A stretch of DNA of 64,000 nucleotides from Larix kaempferi (GCA_027924585.1 BSBM01000372.1:35859001-35923000), one strand, 5' to 3'; numbered from the stretch's first letter, positions 21,580 through 32,749 are shown. Made by a program: numbers and translations. Notes: generated by a model from the sequence alone, not told the origin.

Positions 21580-22999
21580 TGTAACATCCCCATCCCTCAA
21601 TCCGATCAGCAGGAGGGGGCATTAACTAAATCAGGGCCTCAAAATTTCTCCCCATATCCATAATTACGAATTCATACAACTAAATGCATGTGCAAAAATG
21701 GAAATAAAAACAAACAACGAAAATAAAATTGATCCACACACATAGAACATGCAATTTCAAGCATAATTATCAGAGGCATATAAATTAAAATAATTACACA
21801 TCAGATACATAAGAATACTTATCTTTAAACAAAGAAGATCCAAGTAACTGGTTGTGTAAGAGCGATTTTCCATCCAGCCATAGGAACTCTGTCCAGTATA
21901 TACTCTTTCTTCTTATAGGTCACCCCCAAGTGAGGCTACGAGGCCACCAGGGAAAAGGGAACACCTACAAGCTTCTATCTCTCAACCCACAACCCATTCT
22001 ACTCATTGTACTTAGCTAAAAATATCAACGAGAGCTCTATAGGGGTCTCACTAAGCCATCATAGCCATGGCACTCCTTCCAACTTCCCCACACAACACAA
22101 GGAAGGAATTTCCCTTCATTGATCCACAGTTCCCTCAGGAAATCCAACCCTTACAGTGCTTACCATTGTGTGTAGTAAGAGTCCAACCTGTTGTATGCTA
22201 ATGGAGAGCCTCATGCAACATTAATCCATGGCTTCTCAAGCATCCAAAAGTGGCATAAATAAATGGGTAAAGGTTCCTAGCTTTCCCAACCTCCATGCTC
22301 ACCTACAACCATCAATTTTCCCTTCCAAAAATGCATCTCTATCTGCAATTCGAATTTTAGGGTTAAAAACAGTCTGTTAATGGTCAGGAACAACAATGGA
22401 AAACTCTACGTAGCTTAGAAAACATGCATGAGATAATGAGAGAATGATCAAAAGAGTGTTGGATCCAAGTATATGATGTAAGGCTGAAAATACAAATGAC
22501 ATATATTGTTACCATAGAATAAATATGATTGCTGACACTTGACATAATTGTCACAACCCCCATGCTTTAATAACTACATGAAGTGACTTTTCCCACCAAC
22601 CTCACATTTGCATTCAATGATTGGGTTTAATAGTCAAGAGAAGGTAATTGGATTATTCAAGGCACATGGCATATTTGGATGAGTTCTAAGGTTGACACAT
22701 GGAAACATATGATTTGGTTTCCCATAGGCCCCCTTTCTCTTCCCCTCTACTGGAATCATATCCCTCTAGTGCTCTTTACACAACCATCTTGAACCATTTT
22801 ATTAATTTCCAACATAACATTTACATACATTTCGAATTGGCATGATAAGCCAATCATATGGTCCAAATAAAAATATATACATCATACATGCCTAGCCATT
22901 CACTAATTGAGCCTTGGCCTTGATATCCATGCTAGCATATTTACATCATTTACATAATTTTGATTAAATACATTCCAAGTCAAAACTAGGGGTATTACA
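21580..22999 (-). repeat. 5' LTR of a minus-strand gypsy element (1420 bp)
   Basis: On the minus strand it begins TGTAATACCCCTAG and ends GGGATGTTACA, so it has TG...CA ends with extended terminal inverted bases (TGTAA...TTACA). The PBS follows. Its partner LTR is not seen. At its outer end (22999/23000) it abuts a plus-strand integrase reading frame, as if inserted in a chromovirus pol. Confidence 0.65.
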
Positions 23000-23001
23000 G
23001 T

Positions 23002-23433
23002 TATGTTGATGCACATAGAATTGATCAAAGTTATAAGGTTGGAGATGGAGTTTTCATTTGGATCAGACGTAATAAAAGTACCATTCGGTTTGGAAAGGGG
23101 ACTGATTTGTCACCCCGATTTATAGGACCCTTTGAAATTTTAGAGAAAGTGGGACCCATTGTGTATCGCCTTGCATTGCTACTCCATTTACATAAAACTC
23201 ATAATGTTTTTCATGTATTTGTTTTACAACATTATATGGTTGATGAGTCTCATAAACTAAATTGGAAGGAATTGCAGGTTTCAAATGAGAGGACCATGAA
23301 GGTGAAACCACTACGTAAATTGGATCGTAGGGTTCGACAGTTCAGGAATTTTTTGGTGGACCAGGTTAAGGTCCAATGGGGACAAATCAGGGACAAGCAT
23401 AGCCCAAGTGTTTCTACCTGGGAGGACTCCTAA
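23002..23433 (+). CDS. Chromovirus integrase C-terminus with chromodomain, 5' partial
   Basis: The frame is open from the LTR junction ('YVDAHRIDQSYKVGDGVFIWIRRN') to a stop at 23431-23433, with no ATG, so it is the tail of pol. It shows 'LSPRFIGPFEILEKVGPIVYRLAL', 'KTHNVFHVFVLQHYMVDESH' and then 'RKLDRRVRQFRNFLVDQVKVQWGQI...STWED'. The last is the chromodomain-like tail of chromoviruses ('DRR...LRN...VKVQW...ATWE'), thought to steer integration to heterochromatin. No stop lies in these 144 codons. The upstream pol is missing; the minus-strand LTR abuts it. Confidence 0.85.
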   Translation, partial: YVDAHRIDQSYKVGDGVFIWIRRNKSTIRFGKGTDLSPRFIGPFEILEKVGPIVYRLALLLHLHKTHNVFHVFVLQHYMVDESHKLNWKELQVSNERTMKVKPLRKLDRRVRQFRNFLVDQVKVQWGQIRDKHSPSVSTWEDS

Positions 23434-23492
23434 ACCATGCATTGCGATTTTCCTCCACTATATTGATCGTAACTTCAGGATGAAGTTTCCCC

Positions 23493-25454
23493 AAGGGGGG
23501 AGTGTATGTAATTCCCCATTTTGACTTCACCATATAAATCACTTTATTACCAATTTTCCATTTTGCTTATTATCCTTGGGACTCAGTCAGAATGATAACA
23601 CTATATTGTATGGACATATCAACCTACTTGTATTGAAAAAGTTATGTATAAGTTTAAGTTTAGGTTGTTAGTGATTGAACTGTTATTTGATTTACTTCTA
23701 ACATGAAAAGTAAAATAAAATATTTTGGTATGTGGATACCAATTTAAATTAAATGTTGAATAAATAGATAAAATACCAGATGCATGGTACATGGACAAGT
23801 TTGTTTACATTGTCCGTTGGTTAGTAACAAAGTAAGTACATATATACAGTTATATGGTTATGCATGACCTTCTGTTGCTAAACTAACCGATAGGTTAAAT
23901 GGACTAAGTGATAGCTGTAAAAATATGGCATTGAAATGATGTCGATGACATGCAGGGATTTGAAAGAGGAATGGTATGTCGGTGAAGCATTATTTTTATA
24001 ATTATTGTTTGTTTGAATACTATGATGTGTGCACATGCATAGGATTTCTAGAAACACAGTTTCCCCAAACTAGTTATTTGATGACAAATCCCTAAGAAAA
24101 TATACAAAAATGTGTTATTCCATTGTGGGGTAGTGACCACGGTTCTAATAGTAGGGGTGGAGGTATTACCCACATTTTATCCTCCAAAACCTGGATTCAT
24201 ATGAGGCATGTGCTAAGACATGCTCCCCAATATGTGTGATGATGATTATCGGTTCCCTACTGGGAAATATTGGTTGATGTAATTGACACTTCCTCTTACA
24301 AGTTCTATGTGGGGTTAGTTCAATATAGTTGATGCTCTAGGATATTCTAGCAAAGGAAGGATAGGATGTGGAATATAGTGATTAACTAGGGGGATGTAGT
24401 AAGTAGTTAAGTATGTTGAAGAAGTTAGCTGCCATGGTTTGATTACTTATGTGTGTGTAAGAAACTCTTTCTTTACTCTTATGTGCTAATCTGAGTGTGA
24501 TGTGCAGTTTATATTATATTAGTGTGTGCTAGTTAGTGAGATTGTGGATATTTCATTATTGAATTACTGTCTTTCACGCTTGATTGTGAGCATATAGGAA
24601 TGATGCATAAGAGGAAATGATTGTTTATCATTATTACATGCACAATATATATGTATTCCAGCTACACATACATGCATTACGCATGTAAGTTAGTACAATT
24701 CTTTGTTTTTATGTAACAATCTTGGGTAAACCCATCAGGAACTTCCCCTCATTTCGAGGATGGTACCCAGGGTAAACCAGATTCTGTAGAAGCACGAGGA
24801 TTTACAACAATGCTCATTTAATATCTCAGCATGTCACTTACAAGAATTGAACCTGGGTGGGGAGGGTAACAATCACTCCTCCCAACCACCCAAGCTACAT
24901 CCAATTAACATGTATGCTAGCACAACTACCTCGTGTAATAGTTATTAAACTAGTTTATTAATTACACATTGATTGGTTTAATGATTATGGAGATCAAGAA
25001 TGCATACATATAAATGTCTAGTAAATATCTAGCAACATTTATTATTAGTTGGTAGGATGAATTAATTAAGTGTGGTGTATTTCCATAGATATTTTGGTAA
25101 TAATGTCAATTACATTAATAGTTATGACTTTACATTCTATTTGATGGTTAATTTATGTCAATTCATTGATTTATTTTATTTAATCAATATTTTCCCTAGA
25201 ACCTAGAAAGGGATATTGATGAGCAATTAATGAGGGTGGTTGGCAGAGGACCTTGGGAAGGGGGAAGGAAAATTAGATGAATATGAGGAAGGAAAAAAGT
25301 GTAGAGAGCTTTTTGGGGGTTTTGGAAAAGGGAGAAACTATAGAAAATTACTAGTTTAGGTGGTGATTGGCTATTATTGTTCTTGGGGATTTGGGAACAG
25401 CACGGGAACAGAGGATTGAGGAACCTATGGTTTCCTTGGAGCTAGGCAGTCAGA
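23493..25454 (+). repeat. Polypurine tract and left part of chromovirus 3' LTR
   Basis: AAGGGGGGAG (23493-23502) precedes TGTATGTAATTCCCC. The LTR runs noncoding to 25454, where a complete copia element is inserted after TCAGA. It resumes at 32755. The end is uncertain but not beyond 33257, where another LTR begins. Confidence 0.65.
25450..25454. repeat. Target-site duplication TCAGA (left)
   Basis: A perfect match to TCAGA at 32750-32754, flanking the copia element. Joining the flanks restores an uninterrupted LTR sequence. Confidence 0.88.
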
Positions 25455-26060
25455 TGTTGATGTATATGTAACTTCGGAATGTATTTCATCCATGTATTTC
25501 ATTTATATATTATTCTACTCCTATAGAGATGTGTCATTCCTCTATACGAAAGTGTCATCATGTGTATTGACAAGTGTCGCAAGTGTGTTAACTTGTCGAT
25601 GGGTTATTAGACCACCATGTGTGGGGTCGGACCTGATTTATGTAATATGTGGTTCATGTACCTAGCTAGACAAGTCGGCCCCATAAGGTTATTGGGAAAA
25701 CAGAACAAGTATAAATAGAGATCGGGAGATCTCTATTTAGATCACTCAGAAACTCATTCTTCCTTCACTCAGAAAGTGGTGCACATGTGAGGAGGAGGAT
25801 CACTTGCTAGTAGAATACTATCTCTGTGTATTTGGTTGTACTTTGGTTGAGCCATTTCTCTTTCTATCTCTGAGGAAGTTGTGGGGTTTTTCACCTTAGG
25901 GTTTTCCCCACGGAAACTCTGTGTGTCTATTGTCTCTCATGTTTTTGATTCTTGTGATGATTGACATGCTTGATATGATTGATATGCATTGATATACTGT
26001 ACATGTTATTCTCTCATTAAATATCCTAGAGTACATTGAATTAATGCTCAAAATTTAACA
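25455..26060 (+). repeat. Copia 5' LTR (copy 2)
   Basis: It begins TGTTGATGTATATG and ends AAATTTAACA. The core promoter TATAAATAG is at 25710-25718, and the TATA box is part of a perfect inverted repeat at 25712-25739. Confidence 0.93.
25710..25739 (+). promoter_or_regulatory. LTR TATA box within a perfect 12-bp-stem hairpin
   Basis: TATAAATAG overlaps the left arm of TAAATAGAGATC-GGGA-GATCTCTATTTA. The same structure is in the 3' LTR at about 32401-32428 and, slightly degraded, in copy 1 (15128-15153). If transcription starts about 25-35 bp after TATA, the right arm is at or near the start site. Confidence 0.75.
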
Positions 26061-26072
26061 TGGTATCAGAGC
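26061..26072 (+). promoter_or_regulatory. Primer-binding site, initiator-Met tRNA
   Basis: TGGTATCAGAGC starts immediately after the LTR, a perfect match to the classical plant copia PBS. Confidence 0.92.
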
Positions 26073-26635
26073 TAACCTGAGAAGAAGACATTGTGCAATG
26101 ACGGAAACCAAGGGTTTCTTGTTTATTGGATTTCTGTCCACAGATTTTGGAAAAGTAGTATAGTAGATTGACTCTACTCATCAAGGAGAATCTATATGTC
26201 CAATCAGAATTCAATTCTAAGCATTTTCAAATTTGGCCCTAAAAATTAGGGTTTCCACAAAAATAGGAATTTCTAGAATATGAAGACATAGCGGGAAGCC
26301 CCTTGCCAAAATCGAAGTTTAGAGCTTTGGATCGAGATTTTTGGCTGGGTAGATCTCCGCGAAACTCAAACCCTAATTCAGGGTCCTCCCTAGTGAACCT
26401 GGGAAGACGAAAAGGAATTTATGAAAGGTGAATCTTTGCAGATCTCAAATTATGAATACACCAGGCTAATCAGATCATCAAGGCGCATCTTTCTATCCTT
26501 TTAGAAAGTTGAAATTCACATTTTGAATTTTTAGGGTTTCTCTGACAAACCCTAATCTAGGACCAGATCCAGTTTTCAGCAAATCAAGTGGTAAGACCTA
26601 AATCTTTTCTATTTCCATTTGAAGTACTCTTTAAG

Positions 26636-27745
26636 ATGTATCACCACACCAAGCTTGAGGATAAGCTTGAAGGGGCTGATAAATTCTGAGCCTGGAAGTA
26701 TAGGATTGGGTTAATCCTGGAAGAGAATGAGTTGGACTCATATGTAAAAAAAGACATCCCTATCCCAGAGGATGAAGAGGCTAAGATAATGAATAAGAAG
26801 AACTTGGTCAAAGCAAAGAGAATCATTGATGATTCTATCAAAGACCATCTCATACCACATGTGTCATATCTGAAGACACCCAAGGAGATGTTTGACTCCC
26901 TGACCAAGCTATTTGAAGGGAAGAACATAAATTGGAAGATGACTCTACGGAATCAATTGAAAGGGGTCAAGATGTCGAATGGAGAGACCATTCAATCCTA
27001 TTTCTCCAAGGTCTCTCAGATCAAGGAAAAACTTGAAGCTATAGATGAAATGGTGGAGAATGGTGAAATTGTTATGACCACTTTGAATGGCCTACCTAGG
27101 TCATGGGACTCCTTTATCCAAAGGATCTGTGCAAGAAAGAAAATGATCTCCTTCAGTAGACTATGGGAGGAATGTTCTCAAGAAGAATCAAGGCTTGTGG
27201 CACGAGAAGAAAATATGGGGAATGAAGATCAAGCTCTCACAGCACATACCAAGAAAGGAAAGTTCAAGAGGGAGCCATCCCATCACAAGAAGAAATCTTC
27301 TCATCCATATCACAAAGAAAATAAAGATCTGAGGTGTTTCAATTGCAATGAGAAAGGACATTTTGCCTCAGAATGTCCCAAGAAAAGGAAAGAAGATTCC
27401 AACAACTTCAACAAGAAGAATAAGAACAACAAAAGAAGGTATCATGCTCATGCTGTCGAGGATGATGAACCTCCCAGGAAGAAATCTAGAACAGAAAGTG
27501 ATGATGACTCATCAAGCGAAGAAGAGTATGTTCTAATCTCTGCTCTCACAGGTACTATCTCTCATGGTTGTAATGATTGGCTTATTGATAGTGGTGCTTC
27601 CAAACACATGACTGGGTTTAAAGAATCTTTTGTAAATCTATCTGAACATGAATCACCCCATAAAGTGAAACTTGGGGATGACTATCAATACCCTATCAAA
27701 GGAAGTGGTGAAGCCTCCTACAACCTAGACTCTGGAAAATTGTAA
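26636..27745 (+). pseudogene. Copia gag-protease, one internal stop
   Basis: ATG 26636 opens 'MYHHTKLEDKLEGADKF', then a TGA (26687-26689) stands where related gags read on to 'AWKYRIGLILEENELDSYVK'. The frame is the same before and after. The capsid region has 'NLVKAKRIIDDSIKDHLIPHV', 'MTLRNQLKGVKM', 'FSKVSQIKEKLEAID', 'LNGLPRSWDSFIQRI'. A CCHC zinc knuckle CFNCNEKGHFASEC lies at about 27338-27379, followed by a basic and then an acidic serine stretch. The protease start 'DWLIDSGASKHMTG' (active-site DSG) is near 27580. The frame ends at 27745 by a shift within the protease-integrase linker. Gag would form the particle. Inactive as read because of the stop. Confidence 0.9.
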
Positions 27746-27746
27746 G

Positions 27747-28736
27747 ATGAAAGAAGTTCTTTATGTACCTGGGCTCAAGAAAAACCTACCCTCCATATTT
27801 GCATTAGATGCAAAAGGTATAAGGGTTGCATTTGTGGATGGCCAAGTTCTAATGTGGCCAAAGGGAAAGACCATAGATGATGCAGTGGTGATTGGAGAGC
27901 AAGAGGGAGGATTGTATAAATTGAAGGAAAAATCTGAACATGCCATGGTGCATGATTCCATGGAGCCAAGTGAACTTTGGCATAGAAGACTTGCACATAT
28001 GCACTACAGAGCATTACCAATTGCAAGTAAAGCTGTAGAAGGTCTTCTTGAAATCAAGACAAAGCATGAAGGTGTTTGCAAAGGATGTGCAAAAGGAAAG
28101 AACATAAAGAAGGCATTTCCAAGCAGTGAAAGCAAGGCAAAAAGTATCTTATAAATTATCCACTCCGATGTATGTGGTCCGATGTCATCCAGTTCTCTGA
28201 ATGGGTATGTTTACTATGTCTCTTTCATTGATGACTTCTCCAGGAAGACTTGGGTTTACTTCTTGAAGAACAAAGATGAAGTATTTGATAAGTTGAAGGA
28301 ATTCAAAACCTTGATGGAGAACCAAACTGATAAGAAGATAAGACTTTCATATTTGACAATGGTGGAGAATTCACTTCAGGTGACTTCAAGAAACTATGCA
28401 GTGATTCAAGTATTAAGAGGGAGTTGACTGCTCCTTACAATCCACAACAAAATGGAGTTGCATAAAGAAAGAATAGAACAATCATGGAAGCAGCATGGGC
28501 AATGCTTCATGACCAGGATCTACCTATGCATCTATGGGTAGAAGCAGCTAGGACAGTTGTATATGTGTAGAACAGAACACCCCACAAGATATTGGACAAC
28601 AAAACACCAAAAGAGGTCTTCTCTGGTAAGAAACCTGAATTCATCCTTCTTAGAATATTTGGTTGTCCAGTATATACTCATGTCCCAAAGGAAAAGAGGA
28701 CTAAGCTAGATCCTTCAGGAAAAGAAGGGTATCTTT
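27747..28736 (+). pseudogene. Copia integrase; catalytic Glu codon is now a stop
   Basis: 'MKEVLYVPGLKKNL' leads into the GAG-pre-integrase zinc module 'ELWHRRLAHMHYRALP...GVCKGCAKGK'. A TAA follows at 28152-28154, then 'IIHSDVCGPM' (first catalytic D) and 'GYVYYVSFIDDFSRKTWVYFLK'. After a frameshift near 28350 come 'FDNGGEFTSGDFKK' (second D) and 'APYNPQQNGVA-stop-RKNRTIMEAAWAML'. In the family this reads GVAERKNRT, so the TAA at 28463-28465 replaces the catalytic Glu (GAA to TAA, one base). Another stop is at 28568-28570 in 'VVYV-NRTPHK'. The enzyme would insert cDNA; this copy cannot. Confidence 0.88.
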
Positions 28737-30672
28737 GTGGGTTACAGTGAAAGCTCGAAGGCTTACAGAATATACTTTCCAGGGTTCAAGAAGATTGATG
28801 TCAGCAGGGTTGTAACCTTTGATGAAAACTCAGCATTCATCAAATCAAGGAAGACACCTGTTGAAGTTTATGAAGAACCTAAGGAAACTAGATTTCAAGA
28901 CACTACCACGACTGAAGCAATTCCAGATATTGATCGTGAAATTGAAGATCCGCAACAACCTGTAGATCCACCACGTGAGAACAACTCTCACAAGAGGAAA
29001 CTTGCATGGGCTAGAGAGCTCATTCAAGATGTAGAAAGATTTGGCATTCCAAAAGAAGAACACAGAGCAAAGAAGAGAACTAGATCTCATACTAGCTATG
29101 TTGCCTTACTCTGTGATATCATCAACAAAGAACCTTCCAATTACGAAGAAGAAGCGGAAAAGAAAGAATGGAAGGATGCCATGGTTGAGGAATACCAATC
29201 AATAATGAAGAACGATGTTTGGGATGTTGTCCCAAGACCTGAAGGGAAGTCTGTTGTGACTTCCAAATGGATCTACAAGATCAAGCATGCTACAGATGCC
29301 AGCATAGAGAAATACAAGGCAAGATTCGTAGCTCGTGGCTTCTCAGAAAGAGGGAATAGATTATGAAGAAACTTTTGCTCCTATATCTAGGTACACTTCC
29401 ATCAGAACAGTACTTGCCCTGGCTGTAGCAATGAAATGGAAGATACACCAGATGGATGTTAAGACTGCCTTCTTGAATGGTGTAGTTGAAGAGGAAGTAT
29501 ATGTGGAGCAGCCACTCGGTTTTGAAACACATGACAGGGAGTCATATGTGTGAATATTGAAGAAAGCCTTGTATGGCTTGAAGCAAGCTCCTAGGACTTG
29601 GTATGGTAGGATGGACAGTTTCCTATCTAGTTTGGGATTTACCAAGAGTAAAGCAGATTCCAACCTTTACTACAAGGTTGAGGAACGAAATCCTGTGATA
29701 CTACTCCTATATGTGGATGACCTATTTGTAACAGGATATGATAGACTGATTGCCGATACAAAGAGGAAGCTTGTTGTCGAGTTCGATATGAAGGACTTAG
29801 GGATGATGCATTATTTCCTAGGTATGGAGGTGTGGTAGAGTGCAGATGGGATCTTCCTTGGACAAGGGAAGTATGTAGTAGATATCCTGGAGAGGTTTGG
29901 GATGATGTATTGCAAGGCCATGGCCACACCTATGGCATCGAACCTGAAGCTTCTGTGTGATGCTTCATCTGATCCGGTTGATGTCTCTATGTATCGTCAG
30001 ATGATCGGGTCCTTGATGTACCTGATGAACACGAGACTAGATATTTTCTTTACAGTGAACACATTGAGCCAGTTCCTGACAGATCCGAGGAGTGTTCACC
30101 TGGTTGCTGTAAAGCATATTCTGAGGTACTTGAAGGGTACAGTTGATTATGGGCTCAAGTATGATGCGAATCAAAAGTTTAACTTGCAGGGTTATGTTGA
30201 TTTAGATTGGGCAGGCAGTGCTGCAGATAGGAAGAGCACATCTGGTTGTTGCTTTAGTATGGGATCAAGTGTGATCTCTTGGTTTAGCAGGAAGCAGTCT
30301 TGTGTAGCACTGAGTACAGCCAAGGCAGAGTATGTTGCAGCATGCTCGGCTGGTTGTGAGGCAATATGGCTCCGGAAGCTACTGTTTGAGTTATTTGATC
30401 TCCTTTTGGAGGCTACTGGTATCTTCTGTGATAACCAGAGTTGTGTGAAGCTGTCTGAGAACCCGGTGTTCCACGACAGGTGGAAACACATTGAGATCAA
30501 ATATCACTATATCAGGGATATGGTGCAGAGAGGAGCAGTGAAGCTCCTATATGCTGCAACGGATGAGCAGATTGCAAATGTACTGACGAAGCCACTAGCC
30601 AGAGTGAAGTTCGAGTACTTTAGAGAGAGGCTTGGTGTTCTTCAGATCAACGACACTTCGAGGAAGAAGTGA
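28737..30672 (+). pseudogene. Copia RT-RNase H, disrupted
   Basis: 'YSESSKAYRIYFPGFKKIDVSRVVTFDE' is the integrase-RT linker. RT begins at 'KKEWKDAMVEEYQSIMKNDVW' and continues with 'KWIYKIKHATD'. A one-base frameshift falls near 29340 ('VARGFS'/'QKEGIDYEETFAPI'). Then come 'MDVKTAFLNGVVEEEVYVEQP', a TGA at 29551-29553, 'LKKALYGLKQAPRTWY' and an intact catalytic box 'LLLYVDDLFVTG'. A TAG lies at 29836-29838 after 'FLGMEVW'. RNase H shows 'HILRYLKGTVDYGLKYD', 'GYVDLDWAGSAADRKSTSGC', 'ALSTAKAEYVAA' and 'FCDNQSCVKLSENPVFH'. It ends 'LTKPLARVKFEYFRERLGV'. The usual SDAD/DSD Asp before DWAG is Leu (VDLDWAG). It is well preserved apart from three breaks. Confidence 0.9.
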
Positions 30673-30739
30673 TGGAGACATTTGCTGAAGCCATTCCAAG
30701 CATGTTGGAAGGAGGATCATTCACATGGCTATGGATGTA

Positions 30740-31340
30740 AGCACTGGATGATGAGCATCAAGATGATGCTCCAGTTACTGCTCTGTATATGCATCAGGAT
30801 GATGCTGGATATGATCAGTTGGATCATTTATATGTATATGTATGTATGCATCATGTTGGATGCTGGATATTATCAGTTGGATCATTTATGTGTATATGTA
30901 TGTACGCATCATGTTGGATGTTGGATATGATCAGTTGGATCATTTATATGTATTTGTATATGCATCATGTTGGATGATTGGACCATGTATCTGTATATGT
31001 ATCAAGTGGATACTGTGTATGATCAGGTAGATCATGTATGTTGATATAAGTCAGGTGGATACATTATGTGGATCATAAATCTATGTAGGTATCAGGTGGA
31101 TACATTGTATGATCAGGTGGATCATGTATGGTGATATGTATCAGGTAGATACTTGGTATGCATCAGGTGGATGCATTGTATGATCAGGATGATCATGATG
31201 AGGAGCTTCAGGATGTTGCTCCAGATGATTTGTATCAGGACTATATAGTGATGATGATCAGTATGATCATGAGCATTAGGATGATGCTTTGTGCGATGAT
31301 GATCAGTTAGATCATAAGTATTAGGTTGATACTTGGAGGT
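30740..31340 (+). repeat. Array of covarying mini-hairpins in copia 3' region (copy 2)
   Basis: Same design as copy 1, with units better kept: GAGCATC-AAGAT-GATGCTC (30753), GCATC-AGGAT-GATGC (30791), ATGATC-AGTTG-GATCAT (30811), GTATC-AAGTG-GATAC (about 30999), ATGATC-AGGTA-GATCAT (31019), GTATC-AGGTG-GATAC (31089), ATGATC-AGGTG-GATCAT (31109), TGCATC-AGGTG-GATGCA (31159), ATGATC-AGGAT-GATCAT (31180), ATGATC-AGTTA-GATCAT (about 31299). A 65-bp higher-order repeat (about 30800-30975, three copies) groups GATCA- and GCATC-type hairpins. Stem changes are compensated. Confidence 0.87.
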
Positions 31341-31364
31341 CAGAGATGATATGTGGCAGTTTGT

Positions 31365-31930
31365 GCAAATAGCATGTAATTAGTCCTCAGAAATCCGATA
31401 GGTTGAGCTATGTGCTCGTAATCAGTCCTGGGATGAGTTATTGCTATGTAGTATGTAATCAGTCCTTAGAAATCCGATAGGTTGAGCTGTGTGCTCGTAA
31501 TCAGTCCTGGGATGAGGTATTACTACAGAGACATGTAATCAATCCTGGAGATCCGATAGGTTGAGCTGTGTGCTCGTAATAAGTCCTCGGATGCTCTTTA
31601 GAGATCTTGCTGGTCGTGCTGCGGCACATAAATGTTCCTGGGATGCTCTTTAAAGGTATTGTCTATTCACATGTAATCAGTCCTAGATATCTGAGAGGTT
31701 GAGCTATGTGCTCGTAATAAGTCCTGGGATGCTCTTTAGAGATCTTGCCTGTCGTGCTGCGGCACATAAATGTTCCAGGGATGCTCTTTAAAGGTATTGT
31801 GAAGGGGATGCATGTAATCAGTCCTGGGAGATCTTGCAGGTCATGCTTAGGCACATAAATGTTCCTGGGATGCTCTTGTCAGGTATTGCATCAGCACATA
31901 AAATTAATCCTGAGAGACCACCTCTATCAG
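31365..31930 (+). repeat. 80/140-bp tandem module in copia 3' region (copy 2)
   Basis: CATGTAATCAGTCCTGG-type heads lie at about 31373, 31452, 31532, 31670 and 31811, so spacing changes from about 80 to about 140 bp. The longer units add a block with the small hairpin GTGC-TGCG-GCAC (about 31616 and 31757). Equivalent units in copy 1 are about 88 bp, so the array has evolved by unit expansion since the two copies split. Confidence 0.75.
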
Positions 31931-32143
31931 ACCGTTTGCACAGATGATGAAGACCTACAGGTAGTGGACCTACATCCAGTTTGAAAAAGGACTGGATCTG
32001 TAGAAATTCCTATGACGAGTAGATTCAGAGATTGGTAGAGATAGCAGCAGTAGTGACGATGATGATGACGATGCATCAATGACGATGATCCAGAGAAGAA
32101 GACTTATGCTAGCAGATCCGTGTTGAGAAATACCTTCCTAGTT

Positions 32144-32749
32144 AAGAGGGAGTGTTGATGTATATGTAACTTCAGAATGTATTTCATCCATGTATTTCAT
32201 TTATATATTATTGTACTCCTATAGAGATGTGTCATTCCTCTATACGGAAGTGTCGTCATGTGTATTGACAAGTGTGTTAACTTGCCGATGGGTTATTACA
32301 CCACCATGTGTGGGGTCAACCCTGATTTATGTAATATGTGGTTGATGTACCTAGCTAGAAAAGTCGGCCCCATAAGGTTATTGGGAAAACAGAACAAGTA
32401 TAAATAGAGATCGGGAGATCTCTATTTAGATCTCTCAGAAACTCATTCTTCCTTCACTCGAAAATTGGTGCACATGTGAGGAGGAGGATCACCTACTAGT
32501 AGAAGTCTATCTCTATGTATTTGGTTGTACTTTGGTTGAGCCATTTCTCTTTCTATCTCTGAGGAAGTTGTGGGGTTTTTCACCTTAGGGTTTTCCCCAC
32601 GAAAACTATGTGTGTCTATTGTCTCTCATGCTTTTGATTCTTGTGATGATTGACTTGCTTGATATGATTGATATGCATATATATACTGTACATGTTATTC
32701 TCTCATTAAAGATCCTATAGTACATTGAATTAATGCTCAAAATTTAACA
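32144..32749 (+). repeat. Polypurine tract and copia 3' LTR (copy 2)
   Basis: AAGAGGGAG (32144-32152) precedes TGTTGATG. The LTR ends AATTTAACA at 32749 and is followed by the target duplication TCAGA (32750-32754). Confidence 0.93.

Larger units (their letters stand above)
25455..32749 (+). mobile_element. Complete Ty1/copia element, copy 2 (7295 bp)
   Basis: LTRs of 606 and 597 bp, TG...CA ends, initiator-Met PBS, gag, protease, integrase, RT, RNase H, a 1.48-kb structured 3' noncoding region, polypurine tract and a 5-bp target duplication. The domain order PR-IN-RT-RH is copia-type. LTRs differ by few substitutions and a 9-bp indel near 25577/32272, so this insertion is younger than its neighbours. 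Several stops and frameshifts make it non-autonomous now. Confidence 0.95.

Noticed and set aside
30682-31030. Frames with repeated Tyr/Met/Cys-rich peptides
   Set aside because: They fall in the 65-bp higher-order repeat of the copia hairpin array, after the RNase H stop, and are not conserved in copy 1.
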